Shown here one piece after another: positions 45,108-57,002 of a DNA stretch of 64,000 nucleotides. The notes beneath the pieces are model-generated. The model searched no databases, was not told the DNA's origin, and was given only the letters and a program-made list of their open reading frames with translations. Origin of the DNA: Branchiostoma floridae (lineage: Eukaryota > Chordata > Leptocardii > Amphioxiformes > Branchiostomatidae). The translations under genes were made by a program, and so were the position numbers. The stretch lies in assembly GCF_000003815.2 (NCBI RefSeq), contig NC_049988.1:3901765-3965764 (forward strand). The letters run 5' to 3'. Numbering within the stretch: position 1 is the stretch's first letter; the number at the start of each line of letters is the position of its first letter.

Positions 45108-45649
45108 TGCTATGAACGTCATATTTAAAGCGTTATTCCTTTTTCTTGCAAGAGACCAATTCTTTCCTACTGTTACATAGTGATTCCAATATCAGTAATG
45201 ACATCACAACGTCTTTTATATGTAAATGATAGGTACAATTTTCGTTTGAGTCACAACTAGTGCTTAAAAGTTGCACAAAGATATCATATAGTCCGAGTTA
45301 GTTGGAGGACAACTAAGGATTCCGAACTGTTGAAGGCGACGTTAATTTTCACCGCTAGCGTGCTCTAGACTGATTCGTAGACTATTTTTCCGACATGCAA
45401 TATCTCTGGAACGGCAACTGTACGAATTGGTAATAATAAGTGCGTACGGCGTCGCTATACATGTACACGACCAAGGATAACTACATTAACGAGAAAATAA
45501 CTGAAACAGGTTTCGTGGCACGGCAATGTGTAAGGCCACAACTACAATACATGCAAACACACTGCAACCTTTCTCATTTTCTGCGACCTAAATGGGATTT
45601 ATGTAATCCTTGACTTCTTAATCGGAATATCATACCTGTGTAAAGGCAG

Positions 45650-46004
45650 AGTGTTTGGCCCATAACCCAGAAGTCAACCCAGAACCTAGGATCAAACCCG
45701 ATATGCCACCATGTTGTGCCCCTGTAAAAGGCACTTAACATGAATTTGCTCACTTCAGTCAGGTCTGAATGTGTACCTATCTTCCTGGGATAGAACGTTA
45801 AATGGATCCGGAGGTCCCATGTTTGAGGAGAGTCACACCTTAGGCAACTAAAAGAACCCAGGTGCCCTTCCAGGTGTGAGTTAATCAAGTAAATCTGTCA
45901 GCATATTCAGCTTATACTCTTCCGTACAAACCTTGTGCGTTACGCCATGAAGCGGTTTACCGAGCATCCAATACAAAGAAACAAACAAACAAACAAACAA
46001 ACAA
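45650..46004 (+). repeat. tRNA-derived SINE, copy 4, with (CAAA)n tail
   Basis: Contains AACCTAGGATCAAACCCGA (B-box-like), AAAGGCACTTAACATGAATT, CCTGGGATAGAACGTTAAAT, then TTACGCCATGAAGCGGTTTAC and a (CAAA)n tail at 45976-46003. The end CGCCATGAGGCGGTTTAC with AAACAAATAAACA also occurs at 55005-55060, so it is probably the family's 3' end. Confidence 0.65.
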
Positions 46005-46127
46005 AATGTAAATGTATGACTGGAAAGACAACAAAACATACCAAGCACAAAAAGATTCGTTTTTCTATTTGAAATCCGTTGAGCACTATGACAAAGTTTA
46101 GGTCGTAGTGTGTTTGTCGCCCCAGTG

Positions 46128-46285
46128 ATATTGTAAATGCAGAAATTTGCGGTGTTGGCGGTGGTTTTATAGTCGCGGTTTTCGCGGTGGCCACTTCACC
46201 GCAAACTTAAAACCACCGCGATCACTCCATTTTCTCGCTACCGCGAAAGTAAATCCCCCCGAACTTCTAAATGCATTTACAGTAT
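46128..46285. repeat. MITE family I, copy 2
   Basis: TGTAAATGCAGAAATTTGCGG at the left and CTAAATGCATTTACAGTATT at the right are inverted ends; internal GCGGTTTTCGCGGTGG and AAACCACCGCGATCAC arms match 26590-26790. The left quoted run is TGTAAATGCAGAAATTTGCG. Confidence 0.75.
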
Positions 46286-48360
46286 TAGACGACAGAATTG
46301 TATAGGGATTTAGACAACAGACGTGGTATAATCCCCGTTCCCTTTTCTTCTCGCAGAAGTGACCCTCACCGTCTTCTCTGTCTCTTCACCCAGATTGAAC
46401 GCTGAGTAACCGAGACGCATCTGATTTATATCAGACGCTACTCCCAGTCTCCTTCGGTCTCCCTAAACCCTAGAGCCGACTAGCTAATACCTGCGTGGCG
46501 TCACAGCGGTGAAACGCCGTCATTCTCCAAGTCATGAACATCTTAACACTGGGGAATGGAGTCTAATCAGCGGACCAGATTGATGGCTCTATCCGGAATG
46601 TAAAGCAGTAATGGTCCATCAATATCCATAAAGACACCGTTGCCTTTACCGACACCGCCCTGTGAACATACCGCAAGCACCGGAAATGTGTCACGGGGGC
46701 CGCCCTAAGATGGTTCTTGCCCTAAGATGTCACGGATTTTTTGCTGATCTTATTTTGCATAAGTACAGCGTGATTGTTGCCAATTAAAAAGTTGAATAAG
46801 CATAGCCAATGCATACAGCTGTTATTTGCATGCAAAGTATAATTGTAACGTGTGTTGTATATTTAACGGTACAAGTATTAGTCACCGGAAATGTTGTCCT
46901 AGTTTATGTTCGGTTTAACCGTTAGAATCCATGTCGTCACTGCATGTTGTTGTTCGCAAATTAATCCACTTTTTTCACTCCTGTAAGTCTTTTCCCTGTT
47001 GCAGAATGCCTAGGAAATAAAAATTGTACCCGATGTGACCGTCTCTGGAAAAAAACTGCTGACCCTAGCTTTTTTTGTCGGCCGCAAGCAAAGGGCGTGA
47101 GATTTATTTTTACCTGAAATCTCAGTCACAAAATTCAATTTAAACGTCCTATATTTCACACTTTTTGATAACGATTTAATGCTTTAAACAATTGTCATAA
47201 AAATGTAGTGTTCTTTTTTGTTCATATGATTGATATACTTATACTTGTACATATATGTATATCTATACAATTACATCGGAAAATAATTTTAGGAGGGTGG
47301 AATATAGGATATAAGAGAATAAAGGATATAAGAGAATTCTTTTACACAACCAGGCAATTTTTCTCGTTTACAATTCAGCTTAGATAGAATACAAGTCGTT
47401 TGAGTAACTACTTTTTGGCGTATAGAATACAAGAGTTTAGTAGGTGGCATTTTGGAAGAAAAGTATGTATTTTCAGTTTAATTATTTCATTTTGATTCAA
47501 CGGGTTTTCGTGAACAGTGTACGTAACTGATGCACCCTCAATGATACGATTGTTGTCCCACATTCAAGCCAACTAAGGCCTATATTGTATCCGGTTTCAT
47601 CTGTACTTGTCCAACCGAATATATGATTAACGACGAGTGTGTCCTAGCATGGGCCTGTTATCATCACTGGTGAACCGCTCTGAAAATCAGGACAGATGAG
47701 ATGGCAGGAGATTATATATCACTGTGAGACTCACACAAACTAGGTCAAATTGCACGTGGAGAAATGGAGGTATTACATGGTTCGGTGAAGCTCTCTCTCT
47801 CTCTCTTTATCTATCTATCTACCTCCTTCTCTCTCTTCTGTCCCTCTATATCTGTTTATCTCTTTCTGGCTCATCTCTCTCCATTTCTTTCTTTCTCCAT
47901 CTCTCTATCTCTCTCCCCCTCTATCTCTCCTTCTCTCTCTCAAATTGCAACGTTAGCAAACATCAGACACGGATGATAGAGTCGCAACATCCATATTGTA
48001 GAGTATGATCAGTATTACTCCATGCCAATGACCAACAAGGCATCGTGTATGTATGACTATTATGGTCTCACTCTGCAATGTGGATTGTATTGTCTAATAT
48101 TTGCTTTTCTTGCTAACGTTATAATTTTTGTAGTTCAATATTCTAACTTTTTATCTTGCTTGTCATCAGCCCTTGGGCCACTGTTAATGCGGTTTTTATT
48201 AGTTCACCGTCGGTTATAAACTATCCCTCAATCAAACAGCCCTGTGTCGGGGCGGCGTAATCTTTTCCTGAGGCAATCTGGAGCCCGTAAAATAACGACA
48301 GTAGCTAGATAGCAACATGATTGACAATGTGGCAGACGAGATTCAGGTCAGTTTGGTCTT
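46286..48360. other. No gene recognised; (CT)n-rich tract
   Basis: Intergenic sequence with a CT/CTAT-rich low-complexity tract at 47790-47942. No coding exon or family repeat was recognised. Confidence 0.35.
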
Positions 48361-48375
48361 GTTTGGTCTGCGTAT

Positions 48376-48403
48376 CACGTGGGCGTCACGTGGGCGTCAC
48401 GTG
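48376..48403. promoter_or_regulatory. Three CACGTG E-boxes at 11-bp spacing
   Basis: CACGTG begins at 48376, 48387 and 48398, each preceded by GCGT or TAT, so the sites fall on one face of the helix. A GC-box-like GGGCGGGATTA follows at 48420. This arrangement suits bHLH-ZIP dimers. No adjacent gene was recognised. Confidence 0.45.
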
Positions 48404-48863
48404 CGCTCCGAGTGCAAAAAGGGCGGGATTAGTAATCCCTTCAGCAGGCGCCTGGTGGATTTGTCGTCTGATCCAAATTTAAATACACAGCGCTATGTTA
48501 TTGATTAGAGGTCTTGTAATTGGAAGATTTTGAATCAAACTCCAGCGTTCTTTGAGTATTTATGTCTTACAGGTGTGATGAAAGAAATATGGTGCGCATG
48601 TGCAAGAGTGGACAAGCGTTTGTAGTCAAGTGACGTGACGCAATTTAGCGTCCACCATGTTGTTTTAATTTGCTACAGATACTATGTAAGAAATTGCCTG
48701 AAGCCTGAACAGTTGATTTACCTTGATATGTCAATTTTTCTTACAATGTAACTTTTAATAGAAAATTACTTCCTTCTTTCTCGCTTTTTCCAACATTTTG
48801 GGACACCACAGTAGATATATTTTAACAACACGGCTTTTATATAAAAGCTGTGCAAACACCCTA
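48404..48863. other. No gene recognised
   Basis: Possible promoter-proximal DNA downstream of the E-box cluster (it includes AAGTGACGTGACGC near 48630), but no coding exon was identified. Confidence 0.3.
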
Positions 48864-49078
48864 AATTCAGTTCACCTATATCCATAGGGTAACCTATATC
48901 CGTTGTATATAAAAATATGGTATTCGGGGATAAGTCGATAGAAGGTAGTTTCACGCTGCAATATTTTGAAAATGTTGACATTTGAAACTCACGTCGTTGA
49001 CTTGAAATCTCTAAATACGTACCCAGTTTTTTTAAAAACAACGAATCTAGGTTATCCCACGGATTAAAGTGAACTAGA
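48864..49078. repeat. Foldback MITE family A, copy 4
   Basis: Starts CTAAATTCAGTTCACCTATA, ends GGATTAAAGTGAACTAG, with GGTAACCTATATCCGTTG in the left arm and its diverged complement in the right. Confidence 0.75.
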
Positions 49079-49388
49079 TTAAAGTGAGATAGCCTGTATC
49101 TCACGAAAAGCCGTGAAGAATAAGAAGATCTAAGAAGTACAAGTATGCCAACAATTCCAATCCATCGTGCTTGCCTGCAGTTCACTACTTTGGCGCTAGG
49201 TTTCGATTGACGTAACGTTGCCCCTTCACATTTGCTTGCGTGCGACAGCTTCTTTGAAACAAAGCTCCTAAAATATCTCTATCTGTAAACACCGGCTTAC
49301 GATTTTTCAATTCTCCAAGCAATATTATGATTTGGGGCGGAGGGGGTAGTATTGGACATTGAAGGGAGGCAACCTTAAAAAAACACGA

Positions 49389-49414
49389 CCCCCCCCCCCC
49401 CCACACACACACAC
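49389..49414. repeat. Poly-C and (AC)n tract
   Basis: Fourteen C followed by a short (AC) run. Confidence 0.9.
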
Positions 49415-49671
49415 TGAAACCTCTGCTTGGAAAATTCAAAATTCCATCTCATTGACTACCGCCCTTACCAGCAGACGTGCATAGCGGAGTCCATAGCTAC
49501 TGTTAACCACAAAAACACCACCCGCTATCAGCAACGAACCACTCACTCCATCAAACGGTCACCCGACCGTCTGACAGAAGCCTGGCGTAAATCATGTGAT
49601 AGCAGGGTGGTGACTGGCACACGGAAAAAAGTAGGAAAGAGGCTTGCAAACTGTACTGAGCTTTCGTAAAT

Positions 49672-49918
49672 TTTGCACTCTCACTACACTTGCGTCAATC
49701 TTGCGTCTCCGTGGGGTTCGTTCACTGCCTCACCGTTTTGTTATTTTCTCCGATTTTTTTTTTTATAATTTAGCATAATACGTAAAGTATGACTAAGAAG
49801 ACGACAAAATACAAAAAAAACGTAAGAAAATTCGTTCTATATCTCTGAAATTTGTTGAGTATCTTTCGAGCCCTGCAGTGACGCAAGCTCGACGCAAGTG
49901 CAGTGAGAGTGCACCTTA
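49672..49918. repeat. Family D, complete short copy
   Basis: GCACTCTCACTACACTTGCG (left) and CGCAAGTGCAGTGAGAGTGC (right) are inverted ends of at least 33 bp; the centre has ACGTAAAGTATGACTAAGA and TTCGTTCTATATCTCTGAAA, inverse to the centre of 17707-18775. Confidence 0.75.
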
Positions 49919-50526
49919 AGGTACAGCGACTCATTCTCCTTACATGACCCTTATATCAGAAAAAGGAACTTCCTGAATGTATGAAACTGAAACTGAAGAA
50001 AACAGATAAATAATCAGACTTTCGTCACATTGTTTTACTGTGAACTTTGCCCGTGATCGTATAATGCCAAGACTGGTAGTGTAAGATAACGAGTTCTTCT
50101 ATCGTCCATTTATATTCATCATTCCCTCACCAGGTCAGCTCGATACAGAGCCTTGGGGGACCTACGAGAGCTGTAACACGGGAGCTCATTAGCTGTCCAC
50201 CCTGAGGAGAATCGAATGATTGATCACCGCAGCTGAGTGTTGTCCTCAGAGACACACGCTTTCTGCGGGTATCTGAAGGATGGAGTGATTATTTTGCTCC
50301 TTTTTAGAAACTGGAGAAGGGGAAGTGAGTGGTTGAGCACTAGTTTGGTGCCATTGTCGGAAACATCACTTGTCGGAAACAGTACTTCCTGTGTGTTTAT
50401 AAAGCATGGGGGTAATTATTTTTTAAACTAATTTTTAAGATTACACTTCCTGATTAAGTTGAACATACACAGAGTGACAGAGAGAGGAACAGAACGCTGT
50501 AGAGAGATAGCGTAGAGAGCGCGCAC

Positions 50527-50562
<36 letters not shown>

Positions 50563-51692
50563 AATTGCGAAAAAGACAGCCAACTTAGTTTCATGCTTTA
50601 TTCCTCCATTTGTAAAGATTTGGTTATTGAGAAAATTGTAAGAAATCTCAATGATCGATACAAAAATGACGATATATAGTAACACTATTAAGATGCTAAG
50701 AGTCTGCTACAACAGATAGTATTCACCAAATTGAAAAACGTGTTTAGCGGCTGGAAAACAGAACAAGTGGACATACAAAGACATAGAGGGAGGAATGATT
50801 TGCCAAAGTTTATTCGCATTCCTACAAGCATTTTCTTCATTTAGCTAAAAGTATTTCTCGAAAATTGTTTCCTTCAAATACAAATACAACCTTGACCCTC
50901 TTCAATGGTCAATAAATATCCGCGTAAAACATTTCAGTCAATATCTATCGATTTTTTTGTGAGCCCTGTCATGTGATGACTGCCAAAAACGTCCAGAATA
51001 AAAGAAAATCAATCATTACGCCTTGTTTGATAGTCCATAACTTCAGAATCCTTCCCAACCAAATGGTGCATAGAGTGACTCCGATTTCCGTTTCAATAGC
51101 CTTTAGGCCACAAAATGTTGTGCAATCACTAGGAAGCTAGTACTAGTTTTTATAAGTGTTCAACAACTGCTCTCTTTAACAATTCTGCGTGCAAAGCAGA
51201 GAAAGTAGAATAAGAATGTACAGTATGTATTTTTATAGTCTTTCTGAACGAAAGAAATTGTATAAAGCCACTGTTAGCCATCGTAACCTCTGCTTGGAGA
51301 AGGCCATTTTTATAGTCTTTGGTAAGGGTGCGTACGGGTACAAAACCGTCTTTTTCTTGTTGGACCCGTCCAGAAAAAACGGAACTGAAAATCCATCAGT
51401 AGACTGGATGTTGGACCGACTCGAAAATGAACAGTTTATACCTGCAGGCGTACACGTGTTTTGAGGCTTATACATGTACAAGAAAATAGCAAGAGTCACA
51501 TGTTAAAGTAGAGAAAAGTTGATAGTCACCACGTTTCTACAATGGCAAATTTAGTCTGAAACAAGGGCAGTTAGTGTTGTTTATATGACGATAGGATTCT
51601 AAGAAAACGCCAATGGACGTTGGATACGCCACCAAACAGAATCCTTTGTATCGAAATGGACCATTGTTTTGAGTATGATAAGTTCACACATA
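49919..51692. other. No gene recognised; (GA)n tract
   Basis: Intergenic sequence with a (GA)n microsatellite at 50526-50563. A plus-strand frame at 51330-51464 is not recognisable as a family. Confidence 0.35.
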
Positions 51693-51780
51693 ATTAGGTT
51701 CAAGTCCGGACCTGGACCTGATCCTCTGGACCTGGACCGTACCTGGACCTGAATTTTCTTAATTTTCCTACCCTAGTCTT
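51693..51780 (-). repeat. Repeat K, second copy
   Basis: TCCGGACCTGGACCTGATCC and GTACCTGGACCTGAATTTTC, inverse to 12412-12520, ending CCTACCCTAGTC. Confidence 0.5.
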
Positions 51781-53006
51781 TGGTATCGGTACCACTTGGC
51801 CATTGCACCTGTCGGTCCATCCGTTATATCAGAAACGGAAAGTCCCTGAATGCATCACCAGTAGACATAACAGTGGTAAGCCAGACTGATATCTCCGTTG
51901 CCCAGCAACTGGGACAGACGTTATCTCGGTTTGTCACGTCCGGGCATTATCAGCCGTCCACCCACACCTAGCCACCCACGCAGAGTTTGTAAATCATCAT
52001 GGCCGGACATGAAGCCGGTCACAAATATGCAAATATTCTATGGTCACAGCTAGTAATATTTGCATACATGTGACTAGCTACATGCGGCCTTTACTGTCAG
52101 CATAGGGTAGGAATGTCCTTTTCCAAGCAGAGTTTAAGGGATCATCTCACTGGAAAGCGCCAAATTGCACTAAAAACGTGTCAACTTTGCGAATTTGGTA
52201 CAATTTTCCCTTGCCGTAACACTAACATGCAACACATTTGTGTCGTGTGACGCATTTTGTGACGTGCGACGCATTTTCAGCCCAGATGGTCAGGTTATCG
52301 GAAATTGACGTGTTGCCAAATAAAACCCCTTACGTAAGTGGGTAGCTCTTAACGTACAAGTATCACTCCGTAAAGCCGTCGCAAAAACATTTTTTTCAAT
52401 GATCCTTTTGAGACTGCTCGAAGCATTGTTTTGCCACTTCCAGAAAACACCCAACGAGTGTCTCTTTGAACTGTGTCTCTTCGTGCGTAGGAGAGGCCGT
52501 CTTTTCAACATCGTGTTCCATAGCGTATATGGATCACCATTGTGCCTGCCGAACCCGCAAGACACTCGATGGAGCCGTTTGGCGTAGATGCGTTCGTCAC
52601 ACTGCCCTGCGCTATTTTACACGACTTTATAACGTCATAGCTAAACGTCCATGCGTGAACATAACGGCTAGGTTACTGGTGAGAAAGCGCGGAACGTAAA
52701 GCCAGGTTCCCGTAGCGCACGGGAGCGTGGTAAAGCCGGTTATCTTGCTCGCTGCCGCGAGGAAAAGGCCAGCTCTGGGAATGGCAAGACGGACTGCTCC
52801 GTTTGTGGAAAGCGACGGGTAGTTTTTAAACGTTTGATCCGGTTTTGCGTGTGACTAAAGTGTAATAGCTCACTTGTGTACAGTGTCACTCTCAGTTATC
52901 ATCCACATAAGCACTCGCTCAGCGAAACACCCCGGGCAAAAAGAATACATATTTCTGCCAGTTTTACTTCGCAATGGCATCTGTGGCTGCCAACATAGCT
53001 TATGCT
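51781..53006. other. No gene recognised
   Basis: Intergenic sequence. GTGTGACGCATTTTGTGACG-type direct repeats lie at 52244-52278 and a CG-rich imperfect inverted repeat at about 52700-52800. No coding exon was recognised. Confidence 0.35.
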
Positions 53007-53350
53007 TAGGTCACAATTTGAATTGAAAGGGGCCATGCCGAGCGGTTCACGGGCTATGTTTTAGCATGCACTTTCAAGCGTAACCCCTAAAAGGCCTCAT
53101 GGCTACCGGGCTATGATTTGGGCCCAGTCGGGCCCGGATTTTAAAACTCTTAGACTACCTTGTCTACCTTGTCCCCCCCAACGACCAGGAGGTCAAGGGA
53201 CTAGGTAGGTCGTTAAAATCAGCCCAGGATATGGCGACGAATAGACGGATTGACCTATCCGTGAGGCTACAGAGATGTACCACCGCGGTATTCTGGCAGT
53301 CCCCCGGGACAGTTTTGTGGCTTCGGAGCCCGACTGGGGCTACATCCCTG
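53007..53350. repeat. Family E, short internally deleted copy
   Basis: The left part has GGGGCCATGCCGAGCGG, GCACTTTCAAGCGTAACCCC and AGTCGGGCCCGGATTTT; the right part has GTACCACCGCGGTATTCTGG and CGGAGCCCGACTGGGGCTAC. Both ends match the 1.5-kb copy at 21450-23005, so this looks like an internal-deletion derivative. Confidence 0.65.
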
Positions 53351-53896
53351 ACGGACTGACATACACCGTGTAATTGTAACCTTAAGCATTAGCTAAGGCA
53401 TAAAAGTTCCGAGACGTGTCTAAATTAAGACCTGGTCGATTTGAAGCGTACCTTGTGCTTTAGACTATTATTGACCATGTTCCCCTATCTCCTTTCAATT
53501 CCAGGACACAGTTGGGAATTTATTCTTTTTCAAAGAGGCGTCTTTTTTCTTAAGGGGATGGGGTGAGATTAGATCCTTTAGACATACGGTCTGGCAATCT
53601 AGATCAATTAGAAACCATGCTTGAGTAATTTTCGCATGAAAGTAAAGTCACGCAACCTTGATTAATTCTTCAATGGAATTTTTTGCCTTCATCATGAAAT
53701 GCAATTTGCTGAAGCGAACACATGGACAAGCGCAAATGCTACGTTGGACGATAAGGTACTGATAGACTTCTACCGCTCTTTCAGCACCCTTTCTTCATAA
53801 GTTCTCTCTGCCCTTGTACTTGCCGCTCTAATGTACGATGTCCAGTGTTTGGGGAGAGACACACCCCTTGTACGTTATAATGAACCCACCACGCGT

Positions 53897-54070
53897 ATCT
53901 AAAGGTGAGTTCACACGTGCGCATTCACACCGTATGAAGTCCGTAGGGAAGTCTTAGCCTTTACCAGGCTAGACAGGCAGTTGGAAAATATAGTCAGATA
54001 ACATGCCAAACGAGTTAGCTGGTCGCAAACCAAACCATACTGTTTGTATTTGGTCAATTTCTACTATTTT
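53897..54070. repeat. Family B, diverged copy
   Basis: GGTGAGTTCACACGTGCGCA, CCGTATGAAGTCCGTA and ATAACATGCCAAACGAGTTA correspond to family B at 4756-5063. Confidence 0.55.
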
Positions 54071-54072
54071 CT

Positions 54073-54350
54073 AAGAGACACGTGGACTCAGAATCCAGAG
54101 GTTCTGTGTTCGAATCCTCTTACATGCTCTGATGTGCTTGGAAAGGCATTTAACACAAATTTCCTCACTTCACTCCGGTAAAAATTAGTACATGGCCTCG
54201 TCTAGGGGTGTCTCTGGGATAGGACGTTAAATAAAGGTTCTGTGTTTGAGCCACACCTCAAGCACGTAAAAGAACCAATAACGAAAAGAGTATGAGTCAT
54301 TCTTGGAGCGAATCAAAGGAAATCTATCTGTATATGCTGGTAGGGGGGGA
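54073..54350 (+). repeat. tRNA-derived SINE, copy 5
   Basis: GGTTCTGTGTTCGAATCCTC (B-box), GAAAGGCATTTAACACAAAT, TTCCTCACTTCACTCC, CTGGGATAGGACGTTAAAT and CAAGCACGTAAAAGAACCA match the other copies. Its A-box half is missing. Confidence 0.65.
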
Positions 54351-54638
54351 CACTATTTTGCAAAAATGCAGTTTTTGCTGAAATACGCATCTGGAAATAT
54401 GGAGACAGTCCATGTGAATATGAAAATGTAAAAATTTGGTAGATTTTTAAATGCTAACCCCCCTGTACATGCCCCCTGAAGATTTTACCTTGAAAATGTA
54501 CCAAACTAGTATAAAGCTATCCTAGCATACATACTTAATGCCTTAGAAATTGTACTTTGACATTTCTAAGCAGGATATTTGAGGTCAGGAGAAATCATTG
54601 TGCATATCTGAACCCCTAAATCTATTCCCCATGCAAAT

Positions 54639-55010
54639 ATGGACTATTACAAATCATCCCCATTGCAAAAATGGACTAATCCAAACTCAATTGCGCGAAA
54701 TGGGCTACAGGTATTTCACAGAAGGGACAAAACCTGTTGTCACATGGATTTGGTTTTCATCTTTTTCATCGCATCAGAGTCCAGGCAAAATCTTGCAGAC
54801 CTAAAGGTGGCAATGCTTCAGATATTGGAAGCTGCAAGTAGTGTGGCCGCCAAGACCCTGTTTGAGAAGATTGACTTCGTCATGACAGACCAGACATCTC
54901 ACAATTTAAACGTTGATGAACTGGTAGCAGAGAGCCTAGAGTCTGAGCACATCCCTGATCATCTTTTCTGCAATGTTCATCCAAGTTTTTGCTGGTGTGT
55001 TTCGCCATGA
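54639..55010 (+). pseudogene. Unrecognised coding-like fragment, probably from a mobile or domesticated gene
   Basis: The frame from about 54770 reads LADLKVAMLQILEAASSVAA, FEKIDFVMTDQTSHNLNVDE and DHLFCNVHPS. The Asp-Ser/Thr-xx-His-Asn and CNxHP blocks give an impression of a conserved enzyme-like or transposase-like family, but I cannot name it. No intact start, neighbour exon or stop context fits a gene, and a SINE tail (CGCCATGAGGCGGTTTAC) follows at once. Confidence 0.35.
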
Positions 55011-55370
55011 GGCGGTTTACTGTGTAATAATTTGTTTGCAATACAAACAAATAAACAGAAGCTCGTGCATGTATTTAGCTGATGACTATATGTTCTCATT
55101 TACTCAACTGTAAGAAATCAATGAGAAAAATGGCCACAAATTGATTTTATTAAATCATTCAAAAGCACAAGCGATGACTCCCTTTAATCTAATGCAAAAT
55201 AATTGATAAGCTCTCATGCGTGCGGAAAAATTCCTTCACGACCGATTTGTAAGCCCGCACATGCGTCCTTTGATATTGTTGACTGTGAGGAAAAATCGTT
55301 ACTTGTCATCATTTGATTTCAATGCAGCATTAGTACGAAACAGTTCGGGCCTTTAGGTGTGGAACTATTT

Positions 55371-55800
55371 TTATCTCCGGGAAAGCGACTTGCCTCCTAA
55401 AGGAGGTATTGTGCGTGGTTGGTCGTGTTTTTGTGTTCGCAGCTGTAGCTCACGATCTCTTTGATGAATTCGTATGTAGTTTAACCTAGATGATGCACAT
55501 TGGTTGTTTTACACCGTAGCAGGTTTTTTTTTTACCTCCGGGAAGGAGGGTCACCTTCTGAAGAAGGTATTGTGGTTGGTCGTGTCACTGTACATGTGTT
55601 TGCAGCTGTAACTCACGATCCATTGGCTGCATTCGTACGATGTTTGGCATGTCGTCTGCAAGTTTTTCAGCGAGATGATGCACGTTGGTTTTTTACACCG
55701 TAGCAGTTTTTTACCTCCGGGAAGGAGGGTCACCTTCTGAAGAAGGTATTGTGGTTGGTCGTGTCACTTTACATGTGTTTGCAGCTATAAGTCGCGATCC
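55371..55800 (+). repeat. Three tandem units related to family F 5' end
   Basis: Units start with TTATCTCC at 55371 and TTACCTCC at 55532 and 55711 (161 and 179 bp apart), each continuing GGAAGGAGGGTCACCTTCTG, AAGGTATTGTG, GTTGGTCGTGT and GCAGCTGTA-CTCACGATC. The tandem array is internal to a longer dispersed repeat. Confidence 0.65.
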
Positions 55801-56800
55801 ATTTGTTGGCTTGCACTAGTTGGCTTTTCTCCATTGGATTTTGTAAAGTTCTAACGTCCTTTGAGGCCACATCAAGTAAATTTATGGATGACATCAGCGC
55901 GCTCATCAATTTCTTATTTTGAAGTGGTAAACATGACGACAAATTAGCAACATGAGCAAATATGGTGTGTTGAAGCCTAGTTATTGTACTTGTAGAAGTG
56001 AAACTAGATAGGTAGCCATGACTGTACTGGAAGAAGTCAAACTAGTTGGATAGTTGGATAGAAGTGGCACCAAATGGAAGCAATGAGTGCAGTTGTCCGT
56101 TCCATGCCATATCCGAGTGTTTCATAACTTGTATATTACGTGACATTTCAATTACAAATGTATGACAGCATCGTGTGATAAATGGTGAAAACAAATTATC
56201 GCAAAAAAGTCACTACTGCTTAAGGTTTCAGGGGTCAAACACACCCGACCACTCCTAGTTTCTCGTATGTTGGGTTCTTTTTACATGGTAAGGTTAGACG
56301 ACAGAGGACCCAAAGCTCCCTTACACTCAGGGCCAACGGTTTCACGTCACCATAAAAAAATACGAATATAACTCCTTACACCATGCCCAAACGGGCTTGC
56401 ACCTTCCCCTTCCTGATTCAGGAAATTCACACCACGTGTACTTCTTTTTAAATATTCTCTGTGACATTTCACAACATCAATATGTACTTTCATAGGCAGC
56501 ATGCCAACGCAAATTCGTTGATAGTATTGACAGGTTTGAGACGTTCAAAGGGGCTTTTTCGAAAGTGCAGCATTTTTACATCTGGCTCAAAACCAAAAAA
56601 TCAAGAAAATCAATTCGTAACTTCTCAAGTTACACTACTTGCGAACCCATAACGTTCAAGTCCAATTTCGCATTGTGAACTAAAAAAGTTATATGATTCC
56701 AGACGTCTAGTCTCTACCAGACTGACTACGCTGGCCATTAGAGGGAGAATAGTTTGCCAGGGAAGTTTTGCTACCAGAGGAACCAATACGGGTTTATGGA
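55801..56800. other. No gene recognised; SINE-like fragment
   Basis: Mostly anonymous. TTGGGTTCTTTTTACATGG near 56270 and GAGGACCCAAAGCTCCC near 56303 resemble the SINE body seen at 44862. Confidence 0.35.
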
Positions 56801-57002
56801 CGTTTCGCCCGATGGATCTTTCGCCCGGAGTCGTTTCGCCCGGGTATGGAGACGGTTCGCCCGGTAAAAGGACGGTTCGCCCGATATGAGGTGCCGTGGG
56901 CCTTGGACGATTCGCCCGGTGGCTATTCGGACGAAAAGCTCCCGGGCGAAAGATCCATCCGGCGAAACGTCTCCGGGCGAAACATCCATCGGGCGAAACA
57001 TC
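56801..57002. repeat. TTTCGCCCG foldback array
   Basis: About five units of GTTTCGCCCGG/TTCGCCCGG on the left half and about five GGGCGAAA units on the right half, with spacers of 10 to 20 bp such as GATGGATC and GATCCATC. The two halves are inverted, so the locus is one long hairpin built from a short repeated unit. The open frames on both strands are shadows of it. Confidence 0.75.

Noticed and set aside
47724-48008. Ser/Leu-rich frames at 47724-48008
   Set aside because: Translations of a CT-rich low-complexity tract.
49427-49669. 80-codon plus-strand frame rich in Arg, Thr and Lys
   Set aside because: Looks protein-like at first sight but has no recognisable motif, neighbour exon or start context.
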